Below, piece by piece: positions 35,701 to 43,877 of a stretch of DNA of 62,179 nucleotides (positions are counted from its first letter, which is position 1; every line of letters starts with the position of its first letter). Location: assembly GCA_028821605.1 (NCBI GenBank), contig JAPPFM010000058.1, positions 1 through 62,179 of the forward strand, in the 5' to 3' direction. The notes beneath the pieces were generated by a model that had not been told where the DNA came from, made no database searches, and worked only from the letters and a program-made list of their open reading frames with translations. The translations under genes were made by a program, and so were the position numbers. This stretch comes from Candidatus Poribacteria bacterium. Its GTDB lineage: Bacteria > Poribacteria > WGA-4E > WGA-3G.

Positions 35701-37059
35701 CATGAACATTACAGCGAAGCACTCAATATTTACGAGCGTATTCTTCCTGAATGGAATCCACCTTCAGAACAATTAAACATTGGACCTTTAGAGGAGTATC
35801 GTCGAGCCGCTATCTGTGCCGCGTCATTGGATGATTGGGAAAAGGCAGCTACCTTCCTCGAAGAAGGGGGAAAGAAAATCCAAAAGATTGAGAATACTGA
35901 AAGATATATCGGTTTGTATGCTGATGCAGGATTTGCCCACTTTAAAGCAGGTAATATGTTGAACTGCATAAAGCTGCTGCATCTGGCGTTGCAAAATTTT
36001 GAAATGATTCCCCAAGACAATACAAATCTCACGTACTTTACTTTGAAGAAACGCTTAATGGGTTCCATAGGGTGGGTAGCATATCACGAGAACGAAAATT
36101 ATACTTCAGAATCCGAAGAACCGCCTGTAGGTTTCTGCAGCAATCCAGAAACAAATGAAGAGGTTCTAAACTTACCCGATTTCCCAATAGGATATGCATG
36201 GTCTACTCTAGCAAAACTTGAGTATAAATTTGGACATGGAACAAAAATTGTAGATCGTGTATTGCAGATCACAGATCAAGATGCAGATATAGTATCAATC
36301 AGTTCACTTTTCCTCCTTAAAATACAACATGATTTTAGAAACAAAACCTTTGATGAATTACCGGAACGGATACATCAATTAGCGAATGTATGTGACTCAA
36401 TACAGAAACACATCCAAAGCGGGCAAGGAATTGGAGTCGCGGAAACTGATTCCTTACCTATCACCGGTGTACCTAACTTCGATTCTGTTGAGAGCATTAC
36501 TATTATGTTGGTAGCATCCCTTCTTGTGCAATTACCAACAGGGGCAGATACGCGCGAAATTTTGGCTATATGGCGGACGAACTCGTCAGAACTCCCTATA
36601 AAAGAAAATACGATCATTGCGCTTGATTTGATTGAATCAATCTTGGACGGAAGTCAAAACAACGCTCTATTAGCAATGAAAACACAAGACAATAAATATG
36701 AAAATCGACTCGCAGCAGCATTAAAGATTGTTCATAGCATCGAAACGAGTCCAGAAAACCTTTTTCATGCACATACACTCATTACAACTTGTCTCATTAA
36801 TAATCTAACATGGCTAGATCCTGTTGTGTCAGATTTGGCAGAACTCCTTTCTGCACAATGGCTTGAAAAAATAAAATTTCGAGCGATGTTGAAAATGCCT
36901 ATGATCACAGTGCCCCAGATAGAACATGCCTGTCAAAGTAATGAGACTGGTAGAAAAAAAATTGGGCAGATCCTACTCGCTGTACTTCAAGCTGTCTTAG
37001 TCAAGGTAACACCTGAAACTTTACAGCAGTTTCACAACTGGGTTGATAATCCACGATAA
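32716..37059 (+). CDS. DUF4926 / Cap4-like nuclease / STAND NTPase / TPR protein (candidate Avs-like immune effector)
   Basis: 1447 aa. Residues ~27-88: DUF4926-like (IKLLDVVTLTQDVPEHNLKR, then GEVGTVVEIL...AYEVEF). Residues ~104-330: Cap4/DUF4297-like nuclease, starting SIEGYRYQILHSV, with Glu131, Asp137 and the Gln148-Val-Lys150 active-site pattern. Residues ~385-700: STAND NTPase, Walker A GGVDKGKT (404-411), Walker B VNVVIDDLN (457-463), and the GHPRLVYTR segment typical of NB-ARC/STAND proteins. Residues ~720-1447: mostly alpha-helical, TPR-like (DDWEKAATFLEEGG, GFAHFKAGNMLNCIKLLHLA). This nuclease-STAND-TPR order is that of Avs antiphage proteins, which sense a phage protein with the C-terminus and then cut DNA. 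The N-terminal DUF4926 is an unusual addition. Confidence 0.82.
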   Translation: MKDKFSDNTSNIDSSPERNQKPTEKGNIKLLDVVTLTQDVPEHNLKRGEVGTVVEILSNGEAYEVEFSDDNGQMYKCLSFLASQLKVIHQAPIKADVKRQANDSIEGYRYQILHSVNAWLDLAENDILYLEIAEDFDIESDGTFTTTQVKHTQNPITLRSQQVIEGINNYWELRTNNPDRRVKFRLLTKSKITKEQGNSLETDKPGLEVWSRCSGDEAAIEKISDFLQTDGKISDEVNDFLKVSSPQKIYEQLIEPITWDTDCKPSSFVEQSIREKLVYHGDRHGISPSKAKEIVEPLITETWKVAGQPENRELIRLRFLEIFEEKTKRLVSEQYLQHMEMLAAMKGAVRTGFAGGSSDITIESCPHIQTGIPLLYLDVVMPRTELLTRIQDKLQSEGIVIIQGGVDKGKTTLANLTANAIEGKWFWLKLTNVDLAQVPIILKKLANTVSHESAQVNVVIDDLNLQPQELQEYEEDLGIVAYRVLERGAKLLITSQHKPPPNLIHSLGLPSSVVTPAPYFTISEIEQFAVEMDCPTNAAKIWAKWIQAHTGGHPRLVYTRMAKLREENWQQPDTIERMLQTPIEVIEDREAARQLLTNIPENHKELLYRLSLMVTEFRKDYVRNIGEIPESIPYPGDIFSQLVGPWIDQVSENYYTISPLLKNAANEVWPKSKINALHAQVANAILKANNLTIIEAESVLLHSIHGMNKKGVIAVTASLMTASDDNWKMVSQVLSWVTHIKTNPSKELFPGDTFANYCFRSLQHRLAVEVEPEFAPKILEIWDKETKPHEPHQSYLQTRLMLATQVLRYNQVSLPVKQMIGYLKEIIDIRENHKDVWETYRNSMAQLEEHKTGKSSIFSILFSFVYARSPIYAQFLDDLIDALDELDPKDRTLLFTDFENESIDCQILINGVWLSEANLENPDWTRCLEVFDKVIEKTIAWGYPHIAAAAVRGKAIIHDEKLNDPDTAYKVLQDIASEVGRLPVIEEERAMVYFRHEHYSEALNIYERILPEWNPPSEQLNIGPLEEYRRAAICAASLDDWEKAATFLEEGGKKIQKIENTERYIGLYADAGFAHFKAGNMLNCIKLLHLALQNFEMIPQDNTNLTYFTLKKRLMGSIGWVAYHENENYTSESEEPPVGFCSNPETNEEVLNLPDFPIGYAWSTLAKLEYKFGHGTKIVDRVLQITDQDADIVSISSLFLLKIQHDFRNKTFDELPERIHQLANVCDSIQKHIQSGQGIGVAETDSLPITGVPNFDSVESITIMLVASLLVQLPTGADTREILAIWRTNSSELPIKENTIIALDLIESILDGSQNNALLAMKTQDNKYENRLAAALKIVHSIETSPENLFHAHTLITTCLINNLTWLDPVVSDLAELLSAQWLEKIKFRAMLKMPMITVPQIEHACQSNETGRKKIGQILLAVLQAVLVKVTPETLQQFHNWVDNPR

Positions 37060-37083
37060 TTTGATCGTTAGAGGAGCCTTTTT

Positions 37084-37736
37084 ATGCCCACACTCGAATT
37101 CAACGGAAAACACCATATCTACACCCACCATCTCACCGTTCCCTACCGACCACTTGAAACTGACGAAAGCCGCTCTTGCAACCCGACCAGTGAAAACGAT
37201 AACCTGATCATTCACGGCGACAACCTGCACGCCTTAAAAGCATTACTCCCACGCTACAAAAACAGCATCAAGTGCATCTACATCGACCCACCGTATAATA
37301 CTGGTAATGAGGGTTGGGTCTACAACGACAACGTTAACAGTCCACTGATGAAACAATGGTTCACAGAGAATGCCCCATTGATTAGGGACTTAAATGGTGG
37401 CATCGGGTCGTGGCGTGTCAACAAGGCGAGGGTTACGGGCAAGGCTGGAACAAACAACGCATCTACTCAGCCTTTGTTGCAATGGCAAAGAAAGTGGAAG
37501 GCATGACGCGCGTCCTAATTTTTGAGACCAAGGGACAACAATTTAAACATAACCGTGACACCACGTACACACAAAAAGTGTTGAAAACGTTTGAAGAAGC
37601 ATTCAACACCAGCAGCAATACGAAAATGCGTGAAGTTCCAATACAGACAGGCATCTTTCGATTGGTGTTCAACGCGCAAGAATTTCAAGAAATATCCGCT
37701 CAATTGAATGAGGGTAGGTATTCTACGGAAAGTTAG
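37084..37736 (+). pseudogene. Deletion scar: type III mod 5' end joined to res 3' end
   Basis: The first ~100 codons (frame of 37084, ribosome site AGAGGAG) are the start of a type III DNA-methyltransferase: HHLTVPYRPLE, NLIIHGDNLHALKALLPRY, and the catalytic YIDPPYNTGNEGWVYNDN. After about 37395 homology stops. In a shifted frame (from ~37410) the sequence becomes the end of a type III Res endonuclease: GWNKQRIYSAFVAMAKKVE, then RVLIFETKGQQFKHNRDTTY, ending at 37736. The usual PDF Asp of the nuclease is changed to Ala (YSAF). So a large internal deletion removed most of mod and res; neither activity can remain. Confidence 0.8.
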
Positions 37737-37768
37737 CATAGCAAGTGTACTGCCATGGGGAGAACTCA

Positions 37769-38470
37769 ATGAAACGCATCGTTATCTTATTTATAAGTCT
37801 TCTTAGCCTGTCTCTTTTTTTTAGTTGTGGCGATACTGAAGACGCAGACATTCCGAATCCGATTGCAGAAACAGAAATTGAGGCGAACATCCTTGCCAAA
37901 CCCCCTGATGAGACATGGATCGTCCTGACAGACGAATATGTCGCGGAACTTATAGAATTGGAGATCCCACCAGACTTTATAGAGATAAAAGATCTCGATT
38001 TACGCGAAAAATACCATCACGCGATCATCCTCAAACAGTTCGGGGACATCCCACAGGTTCGTACCGTTATAGAGTATGAGATGAATCAGCCTAATTTGGA
38101 TACTGTGCGTAGGGTTCGTCTGACACCCCTTGATGAAGCAAGTATCGCTTATGTTGAGAGGAAAATCACCTACCTTGAAGCAAAAGTATTCCTCTGGCCG
38201 TTTGAAAACACAAAGGAAGCATTAGAAGATACGAAAAAATTGAAGCAGCGCTTATCGGTAGATATGGATAAGCTTAGAGAGGAAGACCCCGAGTTATACG
38301 TGCAAATCGAACGCGAGATGCTCATTGAAACGTTAGGGGATATTCCAGAGGTCCACACCTATACAAAACTGATGCTAAAAATATTGAAGCAGGAACCTTT
38401 AACCGAAAAAGAAAGGAACGCCTATTTAAAGGCGAAGGACCACCTCTGGTCAGAACTACAAAAACAATAG
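37769..38470 (+). CDS. Predicted lipoprotein of unknown function
   Basis: 233 aa from the ATG at 37769, which follows GGGGAGA; the in-frame ATG at 37745 is too early. Lipoprotein signal peptide (KRIVILFISLLSLSLFFSC) with Cys in the lipobox FFSC, then an acidic linker. The rest is charged and helical, with two related segments (LKQFGDIPQVRTVIEYEM and ETLGDIPEVHTYTKLML) that suggest an internal duplication. No family recognised. Probably anchored in the periplasmic face of a membrane. Confidence 0.65.
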   Translation: MKRIVILFISLLSLSLFFSCGDTEDADIPNPIAETEIEANILAKPPDETWIVLTDEYVAELIELEIPPDFIEIKDLDLREKYHHAIILKQFGDIPQVRTVIEYEMNQPNLDTVRRVRLTPLDEASIAYVERKITYLEAKVFLWPFENTKEALEDTKKLKQRLSVDMDKLREEDPELYVQIEREMLIETLGDIPEVHTYTKLMLKILKQEPLTEKERNAYLKAKDHLWSELQKQ

Positions 38471-38611
38471 TCCAGAAGCGACAGGCGATCCCCCAAGTGC
38501 CCATTGGAAATAAACCTACATCGGTATCACCGGCAACAACATCTATGTCTGAAACGCGCTTGCGAAAACGACAACTGAAAACCAAATACCCTACTTCCAA
38601 CCATATTTTCC

Positions 38612-38641
38612 TTGCTTTATCGGTAATATATTTGGTATAAT
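38612..38641 (+). promoter_or_regulatory. Sigma70-type promoter for the Crp-like regulator
   Basis: TTGCTT, 18 bases, perfect TATAAT; predicted +1 about 90 bases before the ATG at 38738. Confidence 0.55.
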
Positions 38642-38737
38642 TAAGGACAAAGAGAACCGAACCCTCTGGCAGGTGGTTGCAGTCCATAGCACCAGAAGAA
38701 CACACGTTTAACCAGAAATTGACGAGACGACCATAGT

Positions 38738-39610
38738 ATGGTGACACAACAAAAAATTCCAGAGAGATTCTGGTGCGTGAAACAGATAGACATCTTCCGC
38801 GATCTCGCTGAGGACGACGCAAACGCTCTCGAGCGGATAACGACCTTCAAACAACTGAAACATGAAGATGCCATTTCTACCGAAGGGGTCTACCTGCTGA
38901 AGGAGGGACGCGTCAAAATCTATGAAACACCGCCTGAAGGCGAGGCGATCACTTTAGACGTGTTAGAATCCGGCGAGATTTTTGGGGCAGTTGAATGGGA
39001 GGAGAGACATCGGAACGTCACCGCTGAGGTGCTTACAGAAGCGACTGTCGGGGTTGTCTCCGCGAAGAATTTCCAGTTCTTTTTGAAACGGAAACCGCAT
39101 TTAGCATTGCCATCACGGAAAACATTTGGCAGTTTCGTGAAGTGGTACCCACACCGGGGTTCGGGGAAGTCAGGAAAGCTTAATCTCTTAATTTCGCGTC
39201 AAAAACCGCGTCGGAGAATGACAAACCCGTTGCTAAACATCGCGTTCCGAAGCCCTGCATCTCGACTCGCCCTTCTGCTACAAAACTGCGCCGATACCCC
39301 AAAACAGGGTCGTGCGAATGCCACGCACGGTTCGCAGTGCACGCTACGTAAACTTCCGACAAGGAAGTTGGCGAGACTCATTGGTAGTTCGGTTGAAAAC
39401 ATGGAAGCACTCCTAAATCAGTTCAAACAACACGGAATAATTGAGAAACGGTATCGGCGGATCCAGATACTTGACCCGTGGCAACTCAAAAAGATTGCTA
39501 ACGCAAGGATGGAAACACTACCGCCCAAAACCGTCGAAAGTCAAGAGAATACCCAAACTTATGAGCAAGAAGAACCCTTATTTGCAGCTCGACCAACAGA
39601 TGGTCGGTGA
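38738..39610 (+). CDS. Crp/Fnr-family transcription regulator with abnormal linker
   Basis: 290 aa. Residues ~15-120 form a cyclic-nucleotide-binding (cupin-like) domain: STEGVYLLKEGRVKIYETPPEG and GEIFGAVEW. Residues ~165-250 hold the Crp winged helix: AFRSPASRLALLLQN, LARLIGSSVENMEALLNQF and IIEKRYRRIQIL. Between them, where a long dimer helix is expected, the sequence is basic and non-helical (KTFGSFVKWYPHRGSGKSG). In the -1 register the DNA at 39109-39140 reads AITENIWQFREV, more helix-like, so two compensating frameshifts may have scrambled the linker. Effector and targets unknown. Overlaps the next gene by 50 bases. Confidence 0.72.
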   Translation: MVTQQKIPERFWCVKQIDIFRDLAEDDANALERITTFKQLKHEDAISTEGVYLLKEGRVKIYETPPEGEAITLDVLESGEIFGAVEWEERHRNVTAEVLTEATVGVVSAKNFQFFLKRKPHLALPSRKTFGSFVKWYPHRGSGKSGKLNLLISRQKPRRRMTNPLLNIAFRSPASRLALLLQNCADTPKQGRANATHGSQCTLRKLPTRKLARLIGSSVENMEALLNQFKQHGIIEKRYRRIQILDPWQLKKIANARMETLPPKTVESQENTQTYEQEEPLFAARPTDGR

Positions 39611-40940
39611 CATCTATACTTCGCAAGAAGTGATGGACAATCTAACAGTCTTATGTGATGAATACGGTGCCCGGTTCGCTGGAACGCCGGAGGAGCATGC
39701 GGCTGCAAACTTTATTGCAGATTGTTTCAAACGATATGGACTCCAAAACGTCAGACTTGAGGATTATCCCTATGCAGGTTGGACACGCGGCACAGCGATG
39801 CTTGAGGTGATTGAACCGATTCGCCGAACATTACACTGTATTTCGCTACCCTATTGCCCCGCTGGCGATATGACCACTGAGCTTGTCTCTGCGGGATACG
39901 GTAGCCCTGACGAATATAGTGCCCTCGGTAATGCCACCAACAAATTGGTTATGGCGAAAAGTGCCTCACCGCCCGATCTTGGAAGATGGGTACATCGCAA
40001 GGAGAAATTTGAACGCGCCGTACTCGCTGGAGCGAGTGGGTTCATTTTTGTGAGTGAACATCCCGGTGTCGGTCCTGAGACGGGAAGCCTTCAAAACGAC
40101 AGACCCGCGCCTATCCCCGGCATATCCGTTTGCAAGGAGGATGGCGAATTCTTGGCGCGGTTGATGGCACGCGGAAACGGGACGGTGACGTTAAAACTTC
40201 AGACGACGGATGTCAACGAACCCCGTACCTCATGGAACGTCGTCGCCGATTTGCCAGGGCACGAAAATAGCGAAGAGATGGTGGTTGTTGGTTGCCACTA
40301 CGATGGACACGATATCTCACAAGGTGCGCACGATCCAGCGTCAGGGATGGTGTCTGTCATAGAAGCGGCGCGTGTCCTCTCTACCTACGCCGCTGATTCG
40401 CTCAAGCACACCGTCCGGTTTATCGCCTTTGGCACCGAAGAAATAGGGCTTACGGGTGCATTTCGTTATGTCGATGCACATGCCTCCGAGTTAGACAACA
40501 TTCGGTTCATGCTCAATATGGACGCAGCAGGTGGAGCGAGTCGTAAAGGTATCGTCCTCCATCACTGGGACACGTTGGGACCTTTCTTTAACGATGCGCG
40601 CGAGCAGATGCACGCCGAAATGCCGGTTGGACAAAAGGTGCATTCTTACTCTGACCATTTTCCATTTTTTCTCAAGGGTGTGCCCTCAAGCCACATGGGT
40701 GACCCGGATGCTGCACCCGCGGGTAGGGGGTTCGGTCATACCGCTTATGATACGTTAGACAAGGTAGAATTAGCGAATCTGCGCGCTGCCAGTGCAACGG
40801 GTGCGAGGATAGCCCTCCGATGTGCCAACGCGGATGATTTTCCTGCGAAACGACGGGACGCAGCGACGGTTCAAGAAATCGTTGATACGGATCCAGGGTT
40901 AGAGGGGTATCGGATTTCGCTGAAGTTGACAAGCGGATAA
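39561..40940 (+). CDS. M28-family zinc aminopeptidase-like protein with PA-like insert
   Basis: 459 aa from ATG 39561; an earlier in-frame start at 39441 lies deep inside the regulator gene and is rejected. Zinc ligands are visible in order: His (GCHYDGHD), Asp (AHDPASG), Glu-Glu (FGTEEIGLTG), Asp (LNMDAAGG) and a late His (RGFGHTAYDT). A PA-like region (residues ~110-220, AVLAGASGFIFVSEHPG) interrupts the peptidase fold, as in many M28 enzymes. No signal peptide is apparent, so it is likely cytoplasmic. It probably cleaves peptides or amide-linked small molecules. Confidence 0.85.
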   Translation: MSKKNPYLQLDQQMVGDIYTSQEVMDNLTVLCDEYGARFAGTPEEHAAANFIADCFKRYGLQNVRLEDYPYAGWTRGTAMLEVIEPIRRTLHCISLPYCPAGDMTTELVSAGYGSPDEYSALGNATNKLVMAKSASPPDLGRWVHRKEKFERAVLAGASGFIFVSEHPGVGPETGSLQNDRPAPIPGISVCKEDGEFLARLMARGNGTVTLKLQTTDVNEPRTSWNVVADLPGHENSEEMVVVGCHYDGHDISQGAHDPASGMVSVIEAARVLSTYAADSLKHTVRFIAFGTEEIGLTGAFRYVDAHASELDNIRFMLNMDAAGGASRKGIVLHHWDTLGPFFNDAREQMHAEMPVGQKVHSYSDHFPFFLKGVPSSHMGDPDAAPAGRGFGHTAYDTLDKVELANLRAASATGARIALRCANADDFPAKRRDAATVQEIVDTDPGLEGYRISLKLTSG

Positions 40941-41202
40941 CAACTATAGTTTGGAGGATTTCAGTAAGGTTCATGACCTCTTTTCAAAGCATTGCTGATT
41001 TTTCGCAAAACTTCTCACACAAACTGAAAACCGAAACGGGTGAAAAATGGGCACAAATCGGAGTTTTTTCCAGTAAAGAAAATCAAGGCTGCGATAGACG
41101 TGGAGCGGGAATAGAGGCATTTTTAGGAAGCATAAAACCTCCGATTTAACGTCCGATCTACAAACATGAGTTGTCCGAATTTCTGTGCATTGAATAAGCA
41201 GT

Positions 41203-42660
41203 ATGAAGCGACCTATTTTCTCTGCGTTTGGTGGTGAAAGGACTATGATACATTCACGTTATCGCTATAGCTGCATTGTCCTGCTGTCATTGATTGCTTC
41301 AATACCCGTGGGAGTGTTTTGTCCCCGTGCCTACAGTGCAGAATTCAGCCGGACGGCTGCACAAGACACAGTCACAGCATCGCGACGCACTGCGATTGTA
41401 ACAGCGGTGGAAAACGCGAGTCCTGCGGTCGCTAATATCAGTGCCGTGCGTGAACAACGAACTTCATTTGACGATTGGTTTTGGGGTGAAATTCCTATCA
41501 CTCGTCCGCGTTCGCTTCGAGAAGTCGGTTCTGGAGTCATTGTTGACCAAAAAGGGCATATCCTTACAAACTATCACATGATTGAGGACGCAGATAGCAT
41601 CACTGTCACGTTGTCCGATGGACGGGAATTTGCGGCACAAGTCGTCGGATATGATTACCTTTCAGATCTTGCACTATTGGAGGTTGATACAGGAAATGTT
41701 TCCCTGCCAGAGATCGAATGGGGAGATTCAGAATCCCTTTTGATTGGTGAATGGGTCGTTGCGATTGGGAATCCTTTTGGACTATCCACCGGAAACGCTC
41801 AACCCACAGTCACAGTTGGCATCGTGAGTGCAACGCAGCGTGCCCTCACTGTCGATAACCGTTATCATGAAGATCTGATTCAGACAGATGCCTCGATTAA
41901 TCCGGGGAACAGCGGTGGTGCATTAGTAAACATATACGGGCAGCTTATCGGTATAAACACTGTCATTCGTTCAACCAGTGGTGGCTCGCAAGGTGTCGGT
42001 TTCGCCATTCCAGTCAACAAAGCAAGAAGGGTCCTTAAACAGATTACCGAGTACGGCAGCGTCATCCCACCCGACCTTGCCTTGGAAGCACAACCTATAA
42101 CCGAGGGATTGGCAGAGAAGTTGTCGATATCGCGCAATACTGGGATTTTGGTATCCGAAATAGAGAAACGGGGTCCTGTTGCTGGCGCGGGTATTAAACG
42201 GGGAGATGTCATCGTATCCATTTCAGGACAACGGATAAAGAGCGAAGGAGATTTTGACGCGCTTACGCGTTTGCTTCCGCTCAATCAACCTGTCCAGTGT
42301 GAGTTCATCCGGCGTGGTAAAAAGCGGCAGACTGAATTTACACTGAAAACCCTACAATGGAGTTACACGCCTCCCGGATGGGGTTTAACGGTTGCCCAGC
42401 CTGACAAAGAGATGGCACGTAAATATGAGCAGCCCGGCGTTATTGTCACACACATTGAAAAAGACAGTGGGTTGACGAACGCGCTGAGGCGTGGGGATTT
42501 CATCTACCAAATCGACAATACCCGAATTCATTCGCTTGAAATCTTTAAAATTGTGGATGATTATATCCGCGACCAAAGTAGGACGGAAATCTATTTTGAG
42601 CGAGACGGTGTCCATAGAGTCATCCCTGTCGCTTTTAATAGAAACAATCGGCGGAGATAA
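41203..42660 (+). CDS. HtrA/DegP-like serine protease with two PDZ domains (intact)
   Basis: 485 aa (or 471 aa if translation starts at the ATG at 41245, which has GAAAGGA very close by; neither start is ideal). Signal peptide, then trypsin-like domain with His (TNYHMIEDAD), Asp (YLSDLALLEV) and Ser (NPGNSGGAL). First PDZ from ~300 (GILVSEIEKRGPVAGAGIKR), second at the C-terminus (GVIVTHIEKDSGLTNALRRG ... IYFERDG). It is the paralogue that shows what the frameshifted gene at 19904 should look like. Periplasmic chaperone/protease role. Confidence 0.92.
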   Translation: MKRPIFSAFGGERTMIHSRYRYSCIVLLSLIASIPVGVFCPRAYSAEFSRTAAQDTVTASRRTAIVTAVENASPAVANISAVREQRTSFDDWFWGEIPITRPRSLREVGSGVIVDQKGHILTNYHMIEDADSITVTLSDGREFAAQVVGYDYLSDLALLEVDTGNVSLPEIEWGDSESLLIGEWVVAIGNPFGLSTGNAQPTVTVGIVSATQRALTVDNRYHEDLIQTDASINPGNSGGALVNIYGQLIGINTVIRSTSGGSQGVGFAIPVNKARRVLKQITEYGSVIPPDLALEAQPITEGLAEKLSISRNTGILVSEIEKRGPVAGAGIKRGDVIVSISGQRIKSEGDFDALTRLLPLNQPVQCEFIRRGKKRQTEFTLKTLQWSYTPPGWGLTVAQPDKEMARKYEQPGVIVTHIEKDSGLTNALRRGDFIYQIDNTRIHSLEIFKIVDDYIRDQSRTEIYFERDGVHRVIPVAFNRNNRRR

Positions 42661-42980
42661 GTGTTTTATAGTCACCAGTTAACGGTTATCAGTTTTCAGT
42701 TAAGAGGTTTTGATGTCGCAATTTACCAGCTCTTGGAGTACTCCAAGTTGGGGTAGATGTTAAAGAACAATTATCAGAGGGAATGATTATCAGTCATCAG
42801 TTATCGGTTTTCAGTAGTCATCAGTTATCAGTTTTTAGTTATCAGTTACAAGAGATTTTTGATAGCCCTAAAGTCTCTTTCTGAGAACTGAAAGGTTTTT
42901 CGCAGAAAAACCGTACTAACAACTGACAACTATTCTTCTGACAGTCGACAGCCGATGGTCTCCGATAGCCATTAAAAAAA
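42661..42980. repeat. Heptamer-based repeat region, two units
   Basis: No gene. Left unit 42668-42712 (CACCAGTTAACGGTTATCAG...), then 42786-42960, where CAGTCATCAGTTATCGG and CAGTTATCAGTTTTTAGTTA run in ~7-base periods, followed by the opposite-strand arms GAGAACTGAAAGG and ACTGACAACT. This is the longest block of the family in the window. Confidence 0.7.
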
Positions 42981-43697
42981 ATGAAATTGCAACTACCGAC
43001 ACTTATCGCTGTTTGTCTTGCTATCTTGCTAATTGGTGGTATGTACTTCTTTGGCAGAGACAAGGCAGAATTGGGAATCGCTGTCAATTTGGAAAGTGAA
43101 GAGTTCAAACAGATCCGCACACACGCGACTGACGCGTTCAACGCGGGCAAATATAAACAAGCCATTGAACTTTATAACACGGCATTAAAGATGCGTCCCG
43201 AAAACGCTGAAATCTATAATGACCTCGGGACCGTCTACTATGAACAAGGACTCAGATACGCTGGACCGAGTTGGCCCTCATGGGAGAAGGAGTTAAGAGA
43301 GACATCCGTTGAGGAAGCAGTCTCAGAACTCAAACTCGCCATTGATAAAACCGGGTCGGGTGCCATCATACTCAAAACACGGGATGAAACGGTTGCCGAT
43401 GCTGTTGAGGAAGAGGCAAAACAACTCGATGGAGCCGTCTATAGGCAACGGTGGGAAAATGAAACAACGTTGAGCATTCTGATTGGGCAAACGAAGGTCT
43501 TCCTGTTACGAGCTCGCGACTATTATATTCGTGCTTTGGATCTGAAACCGACGCACAGTGTGGCGTATCGTAACCTCGGTTCGTTTTATATGAAGGTCGG
43601 GAGAACCGATAAAGCACTTGATTATTATCAGGAAGCGTATAAGTTAGATCCGCGGGATGCTGAGTTGGAAGAATACCTGAATCAATTCAGAAAGTAA
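42981..43697 (+). CDS. Membrane-anchored TPR protein
   Basis: 238 aa. Residues ~7-27 form an N-terminal membrane anchor (TLIAVCLAILLIGGMYFFG). TPR motifs follow: AFNAGKYKQAIELYNTALKM, PENAEIYNDLGTVYYEQG, and near the end HSVAYRNLGSFYMKVGRTDK with ALDYYQEAYKLDP. The middle (~95-165) is an insertion containing IILKTRDETVADAVEEEAKQ. It probably assembles partners at the membrane; none identifiable here. Confidence 0.78.
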   Translation: MKLQLPTLIAVCLAILLIGGMYFFGRDKAELGIAVNLESEEFKQIRTHATDAFNAGKYKQAIELYNTALKMRPENAEIYNDLGTVYYEQGLRYAGPSWPSWEKELRETSVEEAVSELKLAIDKTGSGAIILKTRDETVADAVEEEAKQLDGAVYRQRWENETTLSILIGQTKVFLLRARDYYIRALDLKPTHSVAYRNLGSFYMKVGRTDKALDYYQEAYKLDPRDAELEEYLNQFRK

Positions 43698-43703
43698 TTT
43701 TTA

Positions 43704-43803
43704 ACTGGTCATCGGTTATCAGTCATCGGTTAAAGAGGGATATGGTTCAATCAAAACCTCTTATAACTCTCACTGTGAGGCAAACTGATAACTGACAACT
43801 ACT
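43704..43803. repeat. Heptamer-based palindromic repeat
   Basis: GGTCATCGGTTATCAGTCAT and the opposite arm CAAACTGATAACTGACAACT flank a ~50-base loop with an AAAGAGGG / CCTCTT pair. A clear full-length member of the family. Confidence 0.65.
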
Positions 43804-43808
43804 CCTCG

Positions 43809-43833
43809 GGGTTTTTGCTTGGGTGTTTCTTCG
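43809..43833. repeat. 25-bp repeat shared with the argC leader
   Basis: The 25 bases here (GGGTTTTTGCTTGGG then TGTTTCTTCG) recur exactly, in the opposite orientation, at 54731-54755. In both places the element lies within 100 bases upstream of a start codon and points the same way relative to that gene. Confidence 0.7.
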
Positions 43834-43877
43834 ATGAAACGTAGTGGAGCAGGGACCAGAACCCCATAGTTAAAAAT

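Noticed and set aside
39441-39560. Earlier start for the M28 peptidase
   Set aside because: The 40 extra residues are basic and lie inside the helix-turn-helix of the regulator in another frame.
41057-41148. Mobile element bounded by AATCGGAG / CTCCGATT before the second HtrA gene
   Set aside because: The 8-bp inverted repeats are 76 bases apart with no target duplication or second copy in the window; plausible by chance.
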